Of a DNA stretch of 64,000 bases, positions 25,796 to 33,483 are shown in pieces. The DNA comes from an uncultured Gammaproteobacteria bacterium. GTDB taxonomy: Bacteria; Pseudomonadota; Gammaproteobacteria; UBA6429; Thiohalophilaceae. The stretch spans positions 62,001-126,000 of the forward strand of contig CALBTB010000004.1 of assembly GCA_937967995.1 (NCBI GenBank). Direction: 5' to 3'. Position 1 is the first letter of the stretch. Every line of letters begins with the position of its first letter. Made by a program: the position numbers and the translations under genes. The notes beneath the pieces were generated by a model that was given only the letters and a program-made list of their open reading frames with translations, was not told the origin of the DNA and ran no database searches.

Positions 25796-27232
25796 GTGCA
25801 TACGACAAGTCTAATTAAGTTTTTATTACTACTAACCGCTGTTTTAACCTTTCTTCCGCTTGCAGTGGTCGTCGTCAATGGCAACCCGTCCGGCACTGAC
25901 GCAAACATGATTTATAACCTGTATTTCCAGCACCCGATCAGGGTTTACCTTTTCCTGACTGGCATCATCATCCTTGCGGGCTTGATCCTGTGGACCCTTC
26001 GCTGGCGCCCACCTCTGGACCTGTACAAGAAATACAAAAAACTGGACTCCGGTTTACTCGACAGCAATCCTGCGCTATGCCGGGAATTTTTTAATGACAT
26101 CATCAACTACTACATCAAAGCAGGAAAATTACAATTTTATCGCTACATTATCAGTCACTTTCACTTTTTTTATGATTTTCATAACCAGGCCCTGAGCTGG
26201 ATAGATGAAATCGCATCAAACTCACAGACCGGCAATGTCCCGCGCGAATTTATATTGAGTGCCATCAGTAGTGGGAAAATCGGTAAGGTGTTCATGCAAG
26301 CCAACTATGCGTCCGGCCTGCCACTGGCGAATATAAAAACGGATGAGCCCATCATTTTTCATACCTGCGCCGATATCATTGAACTGTGGTCGTACAACAT
26401 GGCACAACCTCTCACCAGGCTTAACAAAGACTCCATACGGCTGCAGAATTGCCATCGTCACCCAGGATATGTCAGTGGTTCACTGATTGGCCGGGACAAG
26501 ATTGAAAAAGCGGAACGCAAAATTGGCCTGCGTTTTTTACCTTATAATCCGCACACCGGCGTAAAAGACGAAAGTATCGCCCGAGAACGGATTGTCATGT
26601 TCAAGCAATGGCTGAAAAGTGTTACCAGTAATACCGCTTCGCAATATGGTCACTATGGCATTGATGTCACCGATCTGACGCACCCGTTAAGTTGCGAAGA
26701 GGCCCCCATTGTTCATGAGCTGAAACGCCTCAAAAACAAACGGCTCATTCATGACTATTTCACAGACATGCCGCAAGCCACAACGGAACACCCGTTTTCA
26801 TTTGATGCGATTGTACTGGCCGATGGCGTGGGTATTGTTACCGTTACGGAAAAATATGAAAACGGTGAAATAATATTTAGTGGCGACCGTGTCTGGCACC
26901 AGCATGTGAATAATCAGCGCCGTAACATGGCGAATGCCTGCCAACAGGCCGGCCTGAACCGGGCAAATCTGAGCCTGTTTCTGGCTACACACCAGCTTGC
27001 GCGCTGGCCAATTCATAATCTGGTTGTGTTCACTTCCACGAATGTCGGACTCAGCATGACCATGGGCAAGCAACGTCTGCAGTGCAATGTCCTGTCCCTG
27101 TCGAAACTGGTGAAATGGTTTGAAACCATCACGCCGGTGCATGATATTGAATTTGACGAACAGAGCCTGCAGCAGTTTACGGCACTGTTTGAGCACAGGC
27201 ACATTACCCCTCAACGACTGGCCACGGTATAA
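25796..27232 (+). CDS. Uncharacterised membrane-anchored protein between rnfE and nth; possible degenerate NERD-like C-terminus
   Basis: I do not recognise this 478-residue protein as a whole. The start is GTG, the only good in-frame start near the AGGGATGGGA ribosome-site-like sequence. Two transmembrane segments (about 7-28 and 50-66) flank a short loop, leaving a large probably cytoplasmic domain. Around residues 338-445, FDAIVLADGVGIVTVTEKYE, a Trp, an Asn/Gln-rich helix and HNLVVFTSTNVGLSM follow the order of a NERD (nuclease-related) domain. The usual catalytic Glu aligns with Thr, so activity is doubtful. It lies 75 bases after rnfE and 6 bases before nth. Confidence 0.7.
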   Translation: MHTTSLIKFLLLLTAVLTFLPLAVVVVNGNPSGTDANMIYNLYFQHPIRVYLFLTGIIILAGLILWTLRWRPPLDLYKKYKKLDSGLLDSNPALCREFFNDIINYYIKAGKLQFYRYIISHFHFFYDFHNQALSWIDEIASNSQTGNVPREFILSAISSGKIGKVFMQANYASGLPLANIKTDEPIIFHTCADIIELWSYNMAQPLTRLNKDSIRLQNCHRHPGYVSGSLIGRDKIEKAERKIGLRFLPYNPHTGVKDESIARERIVMFKQWLKSVTSNTASQYGHYGIDVTDLTHPLSCEEAPIVHELKRLKNKRLIHDYFTDMPQATTEHPFSFDAIVLADGVGIVTVTEKYENGEIIFSGDRVWHQHVNNQRRNMANACQQAGLNRANLSLFLATHQLARWPIHNLVVFTSTNVGLSMTMGKQRLQCNVLSLSKLVKWFETITPVHDIEFDEQSLQQFTALFEHRHITPQRLATV

Positions 27233-27238
27233 TGAAGC

Positions 27239-27880
27239 ATGTCACCAAAAAAACGTGCCACCCTGTTTCAGCGCCTCAGGGATCACAATCCGAAACCTAC
27301 TACCGAGCTGAAGTACCGTTCACCTTTTCAACTCCTGATCGCCGTGATCCTCTCAGCACAGGCAACGGATAAAAGCGTGAATCAGGCCACCCGCGCCCTG
27401 TTCCGCGATGCCGGTACACCGCGCAAAATGCTGGACCTGCGGGAGTCCGGGTTGAAAAAATACATCAAAACCATCGGCCTGTTTAATACCAAGGCAAAAA
27501 ACATCATCAAGACCTGCCGGATCCTGCTTGAACAACATGGCGGGCGCGTACCACGTGAACGTGCTGCCCTGGAGGCCCTGCCTGGAGTTGGACGCAAAAC
27601 CGCCAATGTCATTCTTAACACGGCGTTTGGCGAACCCACAATCGCCGTCGACACGCATATCTTTCGTGTTTCAAATCGAACCGGGCTGGCACCGGGTAAA
27701 AACGTGGTCGAGGTGGAAAACAAGCTGCTCAAAGTGGTACCTGATGAATTCAAACAGGATGCACATCACTGGCTGATCCTGCATGGGCGCTATACCTGCA
27801 TCGCACGTAAACCTCGCTGCGGGTCCTGCGTCATCGAGGACCTGTGTGAGTACCCGGACAAGCCCCTGGATGGGGGTTAG
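27239..27880 (+). CDS. nth: Endonuclease III
   Basis: This 213-residue base-excision-repair glycosylase/AP lyase acts on oxidised pyrimidines. The helix-hairpin-helix LEALPGVGRKTANVILNTAF with catalytic Lys is at about 110-130. The catalytic Asp is in VDTHIFRVSNRTG, and the [4Fe-4S] cluster motif is CIARKPRCGSCVIEDLC (C-x6-C-x2-C-x5-C). It starts 6 bases after the upstream membrane protein gene, so the two are likely cotranscribed with rnf. Confidence 0.97.
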   Translation: MSPKKRATLFQRLRDHNPKPTTELKYRSPFQLLIAVILSAQATDKSVNQATRALFRDAGTPRKMLDLRESGLKKYIKTIGLFNTKAKNIIKTCRILLEQHGGRVPRERAALEALPGVGRKTANVILNTAFGEPTIAVDTHIFRVSNRTGLAPGKNVVEVENKLLKVVPDEFKQDAHHWLILHGRYTCIARKPRCGSCVIEDLCEYPDKPLDGG

Positions 27881-28088
27881 TTTAATTCGGTATTTAAAAT
27901 ACTGATATTACCCGGTATTGCGGCGATAAACTGAACAACAACTGAATGCGCGTGATAAAAAAGTGATAAAAATAGGAAATAATCCCTGTAGTTACGATGA
28001 ACTTTGCCTAAAATCGATATTCAAATCATAAGACTAAGAAATCAACGGGTTCATGGTGAATCCAGATTTATGCCTGATGCGTATAAAG

Positions 28089-28135
28089 GCTATCCCTATG
28101 CGTACCAGGACAAGTAATAGGGATAGCAATTTTTT
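28089..28135 (+). terminator. Terminator-like hairpin in the leader of the hvfA-like gene
   Basis: A perfect 11-bp stem (GCTATCCCTAT 28089-28099 with ATAGGGATAGC 28117-28127) with a 17-base loop is followed after two A residues by six T residues (28130-28135). Only 26 bases remain before the ATG at 28162, too little for a separate promoter. It therefore probably lies in the leader transcript as an attenuator or 5' structure. It could instead be the late terminator of the rnf-nth transcript. Confidence 0.6.
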
Positions 28136-28161
28136 GATTAATCCATTACGGAGAGGACAAC

Positions 28162-28488
28162 ATGTCAAAAGAAATGAAACTCATGAAGCCATTATCAATC
28201 GCCCTGGGCGCCACCTTCGCAGCATCACTGGCTGCCAGCAACGTTGCCAGTGCTGCCCCGGCAGGTGACAACCCGTTTGCCATGAGCGAACTGGAAAGCG
28301 GCTACATGCAGCTTGCCGGTAAAGACGGAAAATGCGGTGAAGGCAAGTGTGGCGAAGGCAAAAAAGCCGGCTCTAAAGACAAGGAAGGCAAGTGCGGCGA
28401 AGGTAAATGCGGCGAAGGTAAGTGCGGCGAAGATAAGAAAAAAGGCAAGGAAGGTAAGTGCGGCGAAGGCAAGTGTGGCGGTAAGTAA
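28162..28488 (+). CDS. hvfA: HvfA-like RiPP metallophore precursor (EGKCG repeats)
   Basis: This 108-residue precursor has a GGAGAGGA ribosome site. It has a Sec-type signal/leader (about 1-31, ALGATFAASLAASNVASA), a conserved segment NPFAMSELESGYMQLA, then a Lys/Gly/Glu-rich core. The core holds seven Cys, each in a GKCG unit: one DGKCG and six EGKCG, at about residues 55-106. In the characterised Haemophilus system the Cys of EGKCG motifs are converted to oxazolone/thioamide groups by HvfB with HvfC, giving copper-binding secreted peptides. The same gene order follows here. The repeats are coding, not a CRISPR. Confidence 0.92.
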   Translation: MSKEMKLMKPLSIALGATFAASLAASNVASAAPAGDNPFAMSELESGYMQLAGKDGKCGEGKCGEGKKAGSKDKEGKCGEGKCGEGKCGEDKKKGKEGKCGEGKCGGK

Positions 28489-28512
28489 TTACCCGCAACA
28501 CTAGTGCTATCC

Positions 28513-29370
28513 ATGAATCATAAGCAATATCCCGTTCATGGAGCCGGATTGGGACTGCGGCGGGACTTTATGGTCCCGCTTGCAGACCAGCCGCCTTCCG
28601 AAGTGGACTTCATGGAAGTCGCACCGGAAAACTGGATGGGGATCGGCGGCGCTTTTGGCAAGCGCTTTCGAGCCTTTACCGAACGTTACCCTTTTGTCTG
28701 TCATGGCCTGTCTCTTTCGATAGGTTCACCGGCCCCACTGGACGAATCCTTTGTCCACAAACTCAAACGATTTTTTAAAGAACACAATATCCGTTGCTAT
28801 AGCGAGCATTTAAGCTACTGCAGCGATGATGGTCATTTATATGACCTGATGCCGATTCCTTTCACGGAAGAAGCCGTTCATTATGTCGCGCAACGCATAC
28901 GCCGCGTTCAGGACATTCTCGAACAACCGATAGCCATGGAAAATGTCTCCTACTACGCCGCCCCCGGCAAGGAAATGGAGGAGATTGAATTTCTGAAGGC
29001 AGTCCTTGAAGAAGCGGACTGCCAGTTATTGCTCGACGTCAACAATATTTACGTCAACAGCATCAATCATCGTTACGATCCACTTGAATTTCTGTATGCA
29101 CTTCCAGCCGAACGCATCGCCTATGTGCATATTGCCGGACACTTTAATGAAGCCGATGACCTGAAGGTCGATACTCATGGTGCAAACGTCATCGATCCGG
29201 TATGGGAATTACTGCACAAAACATACGAACATTTCGGGGTAATACCGACTCTGCTGGAAAGAGACTTTAATATACCGCCGATTCCGGAACTGCTTTCTGA
29301 AGTCAACACCATTCACAGCATACAGAACAAGTGGCAAACTGCTGAAACACAACATGCAAAACAACTCTGA
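28513..29370 (+). CDS. hvfB: DUF692 multinuclear iron oxidase (MNIO), HvfB-like
   Basis: This 285-residue protein is taken from the ATG giving MNHKQYPVHGAGLGLRRDF; a GTG at 28504 is less likely. The DUF692 TIM barrel has the metal-ligand pattern of MNIO enzymes: FMEVAPENW, CHGLSLSIGS, CYSEHLSYC, MENVSYYA, LLLDVNNIYVNSINH, YVHIAGH, DTHGANVIDPVW and LLERDFNIP. Such enzymes oxidise Cys residues of a RiPP precursor using O2 and a di- or tri-iron centre. It follows the EGKCG precursor by 24 bases and overlaps the DUF2063 partner by 17 bases. Confidence 0.95.
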   Translation: MNHKQYPVHGAGLGLRRDFMVPLADQPPSEVDFMEVAPENWMGIGGAFGKRFRAFTERYPFVCHGLSLSIGSPAPLDESFVHKLKRFFKEHNIRCYSEHLSYCSDDGHLYDLMPIPFTEEAVHYVAQRIRRVQDILEQPIAMENVSYYAAPGKEMEEIEFLKAVLEEADCQLLLDVNNIYVNSINHRYDPLEFLYALPAERIAYVHIAGHFNEADDLKVDTHGANVIDPVWELLHKTYEHFGVIPTLLERDFNIPPIPELLSEVNTIHSIQNKWQTAETQHAKQL

Positions 29371-30133
29371 ATTGCCGCGCTTTAAGCAGGTTCAATACGC
29401 GTTTACGCAACACGTGCGTAATCCGGATAAACATCCGCGCCCGTCCGATATTGAAGCACGACGCATGAAAATCTATAACGACCTGCTGTTTAACAATGTC
29501 GAAGATTTTATGTGTAACGGATTTCCGGTGTTACGCGAAATCACACCGGATGACAAATGGCAGCGAATGATTCGCGATTATTTCGAACGTCACCAGTCAA
29601 CGACTCCGCTGTTCCCGGAAATGACGCGTGAATTCCTGCGTTACCTCGAACATGAACGCGAACCGGAAGATGATGATTATCCTTTCATGCTGGAGCTGGC
29701 CCATTACGAATGGGTAGAGCTGGCGGTCAGTATTTCCGATCAGGAACCGGATTTCACCAGCATAAAAACGGATGGTGATTTGCTTGAAGGGACACCGGTA
29801 TTATCACCACTGGCCTGGCCACTGAGCTACCAGTATGCCGTGCATAAAATCGGTCCGGATTATCTTCCCGCAGAACCGGAAGCTCAACCGACATTTCTGG
29901 TTGTTTATCGTGACATGAATGACCAGGTACACTTTCTTGAAATCAATCCTGTTACAGCACACCTGCTGCAGCAGATCAGTGAGGAAACCACGCTTACCGC
30001 AAAACAAATCCTGACGGAGATTGCGCAACACCTGAACCATCCTAACCCCGAAGTTGTGATACAGGGTGGTTTACAAATCCTGCACGATCTCAAAACACGC
30101 GGGGTTATTCTCGGGGTGAAAGAAACTCAGTAG
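29354..30133 (+). CDS. hvfC: DUF2063 putative DNA-binding-type partner, HvfC-like
   Basis: This 259-residue protein has an N-terminal DUF2063 domain (about 8-100, QYAFTQHVRNPDK, FNNVEDFMCNGFPVL, FLRYLEHER) and a C-terminal region (about 130-255). The order matches HvfC, the partner that recruits the precursor leader to the DUF692 enzyme. The 'DNA-binding' label is historical and not supported by context. Its start lies inside the end of hvfB, so the two are probably made in fixed ratio. Confidence 0.92.
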   Translation: MQNNSELPRFKQVQYAFTQHVRNPDKHPRPSDIEARRMKIYNDLLFNNVEDFMCNGFPVLREITPDDKWQRMIRDYFERHQSTTPLFPEMTREFLRYLEHEREPEDDDYPFMLELAHYEWVELAVSISDQEPDFTSIKTDGDLLEGTPVLSPLAWPLSYQYAVHKIGPDYLPAEPEAQPTFLVVYRDMNDQVHFLEINPVTAHLLQQISEETTLTAKQILTEIAQHLNHPNPEVVIQGGLQILHDLKTRGVILGVKETQ

Positions 30134-30195
30134 ATCCTGCTGAACAAATGAGTGGTTTCCTGTCTAACAATAAACTATAACGACAGGAGAGAGTC

Positions 30196-30792
30196 ATGAC
30201 TGTTTTACACAAGCTGTACGACCTGCTGAATAAATCCCGCAAACTCGATTTCCTGGCACCGCTCGCTTTGCGTATTTTCCTGGCACCGATTTTTATTCTG
30301 GCTGGTTATGGCAAACTGAGTAGTATTGAAAACACGGCCTATTATTTCGGCGAATTTCTCGGTATGCCAGCACCAACCCTGATGGCGGTTTTAGCCGGTT
30401 CAGCTGAATTTTTTGGTGGAATCGCCATTTTGATCGGTCTCGCTACCCGCTGGTTTGCAATACCACTAATGTTCACCATGATCGTCGCCGCTGGTACAGC
30501 ACACTGGCAAAACGGCTGGCATGTGTTGCCGGAAAACACACTCACCGTGCCGTGGGAATGGAAAAAAGATCATATTGAACAGGCGAACATACGAAAAGAA
30601 AAGGCCCGTGAAATTCTCAAGCAGCACAGTAATTACGACTGGATAACGGAATACGGCAGTATCACGGTGCTGAAAAACGGGATCGAGTTTGCCGCGACGT
30701 ATTTCTTTATGTTGCTGGTGCTGTTTTTTATCGGTGCAGGTCGTTATGCCAGTGTTGATTACTGGTTTGCACGAAAGTTTGGGTTTGATTGA
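30196..30792 (+). CDS. hvfD: DoxX family membrane protein, HvfD-like
   Basis: This 198-residue membrane protein has four to five transmembrane segments. DoxX-type signatures are ALRIFLAPIFILAGYGKL and LAGSAEFFGGIAILIGLATR. A charged loop (about 115-155) is inserted before the last helix. Its GGAGAG ribosome site lies just upstream. DoxX proteins commonly close HvfABC/bufferin-type operons; a role in redox supply or membrane handling of the peptide is inferred, not shown. The gap to hvfC is 62 bases with no visible terminator. Confidence 0.9.
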   Translation: MTVLHKLYDLLNKSRKLDFLAPLALRIFLAPIFILAGYGKLSSIENTAYYFGEFLGMPAPTLMAVLAGSAEFFGGIAILIGLATRWFAIPLMFTMIVAAGTAHWQNGWHVLPENTLTVPWEWKKDHIEQANIRKEKAREILKQHSNYDWITEYGSITVLKNGIEFAATYFFMLLVLFFIGAGRYASVDYWFARKFGFD

Positions 30793-30809
30793 GTTTATTT
30801 CTTCAACCT

Positions 30810-30925
30810 CAGCAACCTTATTCCGCTTAAGCGCAGCTGTCTTCCCTGACAGCTGCGCATCGGTAATGACGCACTTTGGCCGTCCATGGCTCGCGCGTCA
30901 TTAACGACGCTGCATAAGGTTGCTG
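30810..30925. repeat. Nested palindromic element between convergent hvfD and argG
   Basis: Perfect 12-base outer arms (CAGCAACCTTAT 30810-30821 and its complement 30914-30925) enclose two hairpins. The first is an 11-bp perfect stem with loop TTCCCT (30831-30858). The second is TAATGACGC/GCGTCATTA (30864-30872 and 30895-30903). It forms a potential three-way junction and may act as a bidirectional terminator. It resembles the elements at 16143-16257 and 52862-52963. Confidence 0.78.
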
Positions 30926-30976
30926 TGTTCGAAGTCCGTCGGATAGTAGCGAGGATAACCGCTGAAACGTCGTTAG

Positions 30977-32191
30977 TTATTTTCTATTTCGCAATGCCGC
31001 AATCCGCATACGCAAGGCATTGAGCTTGATAAACCCGGTGGCATCCGATTGATCATACGCACCGGCATCATCCTCAAACGTCGCAATCGCCTCATCAAAC
31101 AGGCTATCCGTATCGGACTTGCGTCCTTCGACAATAACATTGCCCTTGTATAGTTTCAGACGAACAAAACCGTTGACGGTGGCCTGTGATGCATCGATCA
31201 TTTCCTGCAGTATCTTACGTTCCGGTGACCACCAGTAACCGTTGTAAATCAGGCTTGCATATTTGGGCATCAACTCGTCTTTCAGGTGGGCAACTTCCCG
31301 ATCCAGGGTGAGTGACTCGATGGCACGATGCGCTTTTAACATGACGGTACCTGCCGGTGTTTCATAGCAACCGCGCGACTTCATACCTACGTAACGGTTT
31401 TCAACGATATCGGAACGACCAATGCCGTTTTCACCGGCGACCTTGTTCAGGTATTCCATTACCGCGGCTGGCGACATCGACTTGCCATCTATTGCCACGA
31501 TATCACCCTGCTTGTATTCCAGTTCAAGTACCGTTGGTTTATCCGGCGCTTTCTCGGGCGATACGCTCCAGCGCCACATGTCTTCCTCGGCCGTCGCCCA
31601 GGGGTCTTCCAGAATGCCGCCTTCATAGGAAATATGCAGCAGGTTAGCGTCCATTGAGTACGGTGACTTTTTGCCTTTCTTGAAATCAACCGGAATGTTG
31701 TGTTGTTCCGCATAACTCATCAGTTTTTCGCGCGAGTTCAGATCCCACTCACGCCAGGGAGCAATCACTTTGATATTGGGTTCAAGTGCATACGCACCCA
31801 GTTCAAAACGTACCTGATCGTTACCCTTTCCGGTGGCACCATGTGAAATGGCATCCGCACCGGTCTGTCTGGCAATGTCAACCAGCCGTTTGGCGATCAA
31901 AGGTCGGGCAATGGAGGTACCGAGCAGGTATTCACCTTCATAGATGGTGTTGGCACGAAACATGGGGAAGACATAATCACGTGCATACTCTTCACGTAAA
32001 TCCTCGATGAAGATTTCTTTTACACCCATGGCCTGTGCCTTGGCTCTGGCCGGTTCCACTTCCTCACCCTGACCGATATCAGCCGTGAAAGTGACGACCT
32101 CACAATGGTATGTGTCCTGCAGCCACTTGAGAATGATGGATGTGTCCAGACCGCCTGAATAGGCCAGTACCACTTTGTTGATTTCTGACAT
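30977..32191 (-). CDS. argG: Argininosuccinate synthase
   Basis: This 404-residue protein condenses citrulline and aspartate with ATP to argininosuccinate in arginine synthesis. The N-terminal pyrophosphatase-type loop VLAYSGGLDTSIILKWLQ is at about 8-25. Conserved segments HGATGKGNDQVRFE and MSRGCYETPAGTV-like (MKSRGCYETPAG) are present. The length fits the bacterial short form (about 400). argD and argF are elsewhere in the window, so arginine genes are dispersed. It starts 50 bases downstream of the MotY/OmpA-like gene on the same strand. Confidence 0.97.
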   Translation of the reverse strand: MSEINKVVLAYSGGLDTSIILKWLQDTYHCEVVTFTADIGQGEEVEPARAKAQAMGVKEIFIEDLREEYARDYVFPMFRANTIYEGEYLLGTSIARPLIAKRLVDIARQTGADAISHGATGKGNDQVRFELGAYALEPNIKVIAPWREWDLNSREKLMSYAEQHNIPVDFKKGKKSPYSMDANLLHISYEGGILEDPWATAEEDMWRWSVSPEKAPDKPTVLELEYKQGDIVAIDGKSMSPAAVMEYLNKVAGENGIGRSDIVENRYVGMKSRGCYETPAGTVMLKAHRAIESLTLDREVAHLKDELMPKYASLIYNGYWWSPERKILQEMIDASQATVNGFVRLKLYKGNVIVEGRKSDTDSLFDEAIATFEDDAGAYDQSDATGFIKLNALRMRIAALRNRK

Positions 32192-32241
32192 TACCTGCTC
32201 CCTCTAAACTGGCAGCAGATTATACACGAATCATCTCGAGG

Positions 32242-33444
32242 CTAATGACTGACTTTGCGTCTCAGAACAATGTGAATATCGGTGGTCCGGTATCCGAGGC
32301 GTTTGATCTCCGCAGGTGTTTTGGTATGTACCTGAATGACCAGCCGGTCTTCACCGATTCCCCGTTTCATCAGGTAATCCCGCACGGCACGAGCGCGGCG
32401 TGTGGCGAGCCGGAAATTGTAGCGCACCAGTCCCCGTGACTTGCTGTAAATTTCGATATCGATTTGCTTGATGCCCGGGTCTGTCTTAACCGTGTCGATA
32501 ATGGAGTCCAGTTGTTTCCTGGCCCGTGCTCGCAAACGCGAACTGTCTTCGTGGAAATTAATGACCGTGCGTTGCACCTTGGCAAAGTCATATTTAAGAA
32601 CCTGGCCCAGGCAGCGATTAAACAGGCCAAGGCCCTCCTGGAAGTTTACTGCTGAGAGGATGATCTCGATATCATCCGTCGCATCGGCGGCATCCCAGTA
32701 ACGCAGTACCGGTTGCATGCCCTCGCTCATTTCCATCATCAGGCGCCGTGACCAGTTGCTGCTCATGGTCACTGCCTGCTTGCCTGGCTCAACTTCCATA
32801 ACACCCAGGTCTTTGGCTCGAACAAAGTGTTGCCAGTGCGGCGGCTCACTACGCACATGCGCTGTGCCAATGCCTGCCGGTGGCTGGTTCACATACAGGG
32901 CAAACTCCAGTGGCTGGGCAACACCCTGGCGAAACTCCACGTAGCCATAATGCGGAATCTGTTGTTTGAGGCTACAGAGAACTTTGCTGGTACTGGCCTT
33001 CCAGTGCGAGTGATAGCCGCTTTGAAAACGGTGCAAGTCGGCTGATCGAATCACCTGATCCGGCTGCTGGTGAAATTTGCTGGTTGTGACCAGATCATCC
33101 ACCGGTTTTGTGGTCTGTTCCTTTGCCACTGGCGCCTTGCGCCGTCCATTGAACCAGAACTGATTGGCAGGTTTTTTCTTCGCCTGTTTTCTGGATTTAT
33201 CCTGTTGATTGGATTTTTCTGGCTTGTTCGGCTGGGCCTTGCCGGGAGTGGATTTATCTGCCTCGGCGGTCAGCGCCACGGCCGCACCACCGGTCATCTC
33301 AGGCTGGTTTGCCGGCGCCTTTTGCTCGGCTGATGGTGTCTTCTCCGGCGTATTGGCAGAGAAGCCAAAACGCGGTGGCGCCGCCAGGACGCTTCCCATG
33401 GCGGCGAGCAAACTGAGTATCAGGACATAACGCAGCATCTTCAT
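32242..33444 (-). CDS. MotY-like OmpA-family protein
   Basis: This 400-residue protein has a signal peptide (about 1-21, ending VLAAP). A low-complexity Lys/Gln/Pro/Ala-rich linker follows (about 30-110), then a region resembling the MotY N-terminal domain (about 145-280, WKASTSKVLCSLKQQIPHYG, FVRAKDLGVMEVEPGKQ). The C-terminal OmpA peptidoglycan-binding domain is at about 285-398 (INFHEDSSRLRARARKQLD; NFRLATRRARAVRDYL). MotY anchors Na+-type flagellar stators, but no flagellar genes are nearby, so a general envelope role is also possible. Confidence 0.8.
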   Translation of the reverse strand: MKMLRYVLILSLLAAMGSVLAAPPRFGFSANTPEKTPSAEQKAPANQPEMTGGAAVALTAEADKSTPGKAQPNKPEKSNQQDKSRKQAKKKPANQFWFNGRRKAPVAKEQTTKPVDDLVTTSKFHQQPDQVIRSADLHRFQSGYHSHWKASTSKVLCSLKQQIPHYGYVEFRQGVAQPLEFALYVNQPPAGIGTAHVRSEPPHWQHFVRAKDLGVMEVEPGKQAVTMSSNWSRRLMMEMSEGMQPVLRYWDAADATDDIEIILSAVNFQEGLGLFNRCLGQVLKYDFAKVQRTVINFHEDSSRLRARARKQLDSIIDTVKTDPGIKQIDIEIYSKSRGLVRYNFRLATRRARAVRDYLMKRGIGEDRLVIQVHTKTPAEIKRLGYRTTDIHIVLRRKVSH

Positions 33445-33483
33445 ACTGCGTAAATTGCAGGTTTTGTGCCAGCCTGATCCTGA

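Noticed and set aside
28053..28268. Open frame of 71 codons upstream of and overlapping the precursor gene
   Set aside because: It overlaps the leader hairpin and the precursor start in another frame, has no ribosome site and no recognisable protein features.
28326..28490. Short tandem repeats that look like a CRISPR or microsatellite
   Set aside because: They are in-frame codons for the EGKCG units of the precursor peptide and vary at third positions. There are no unique spacers of constant length.
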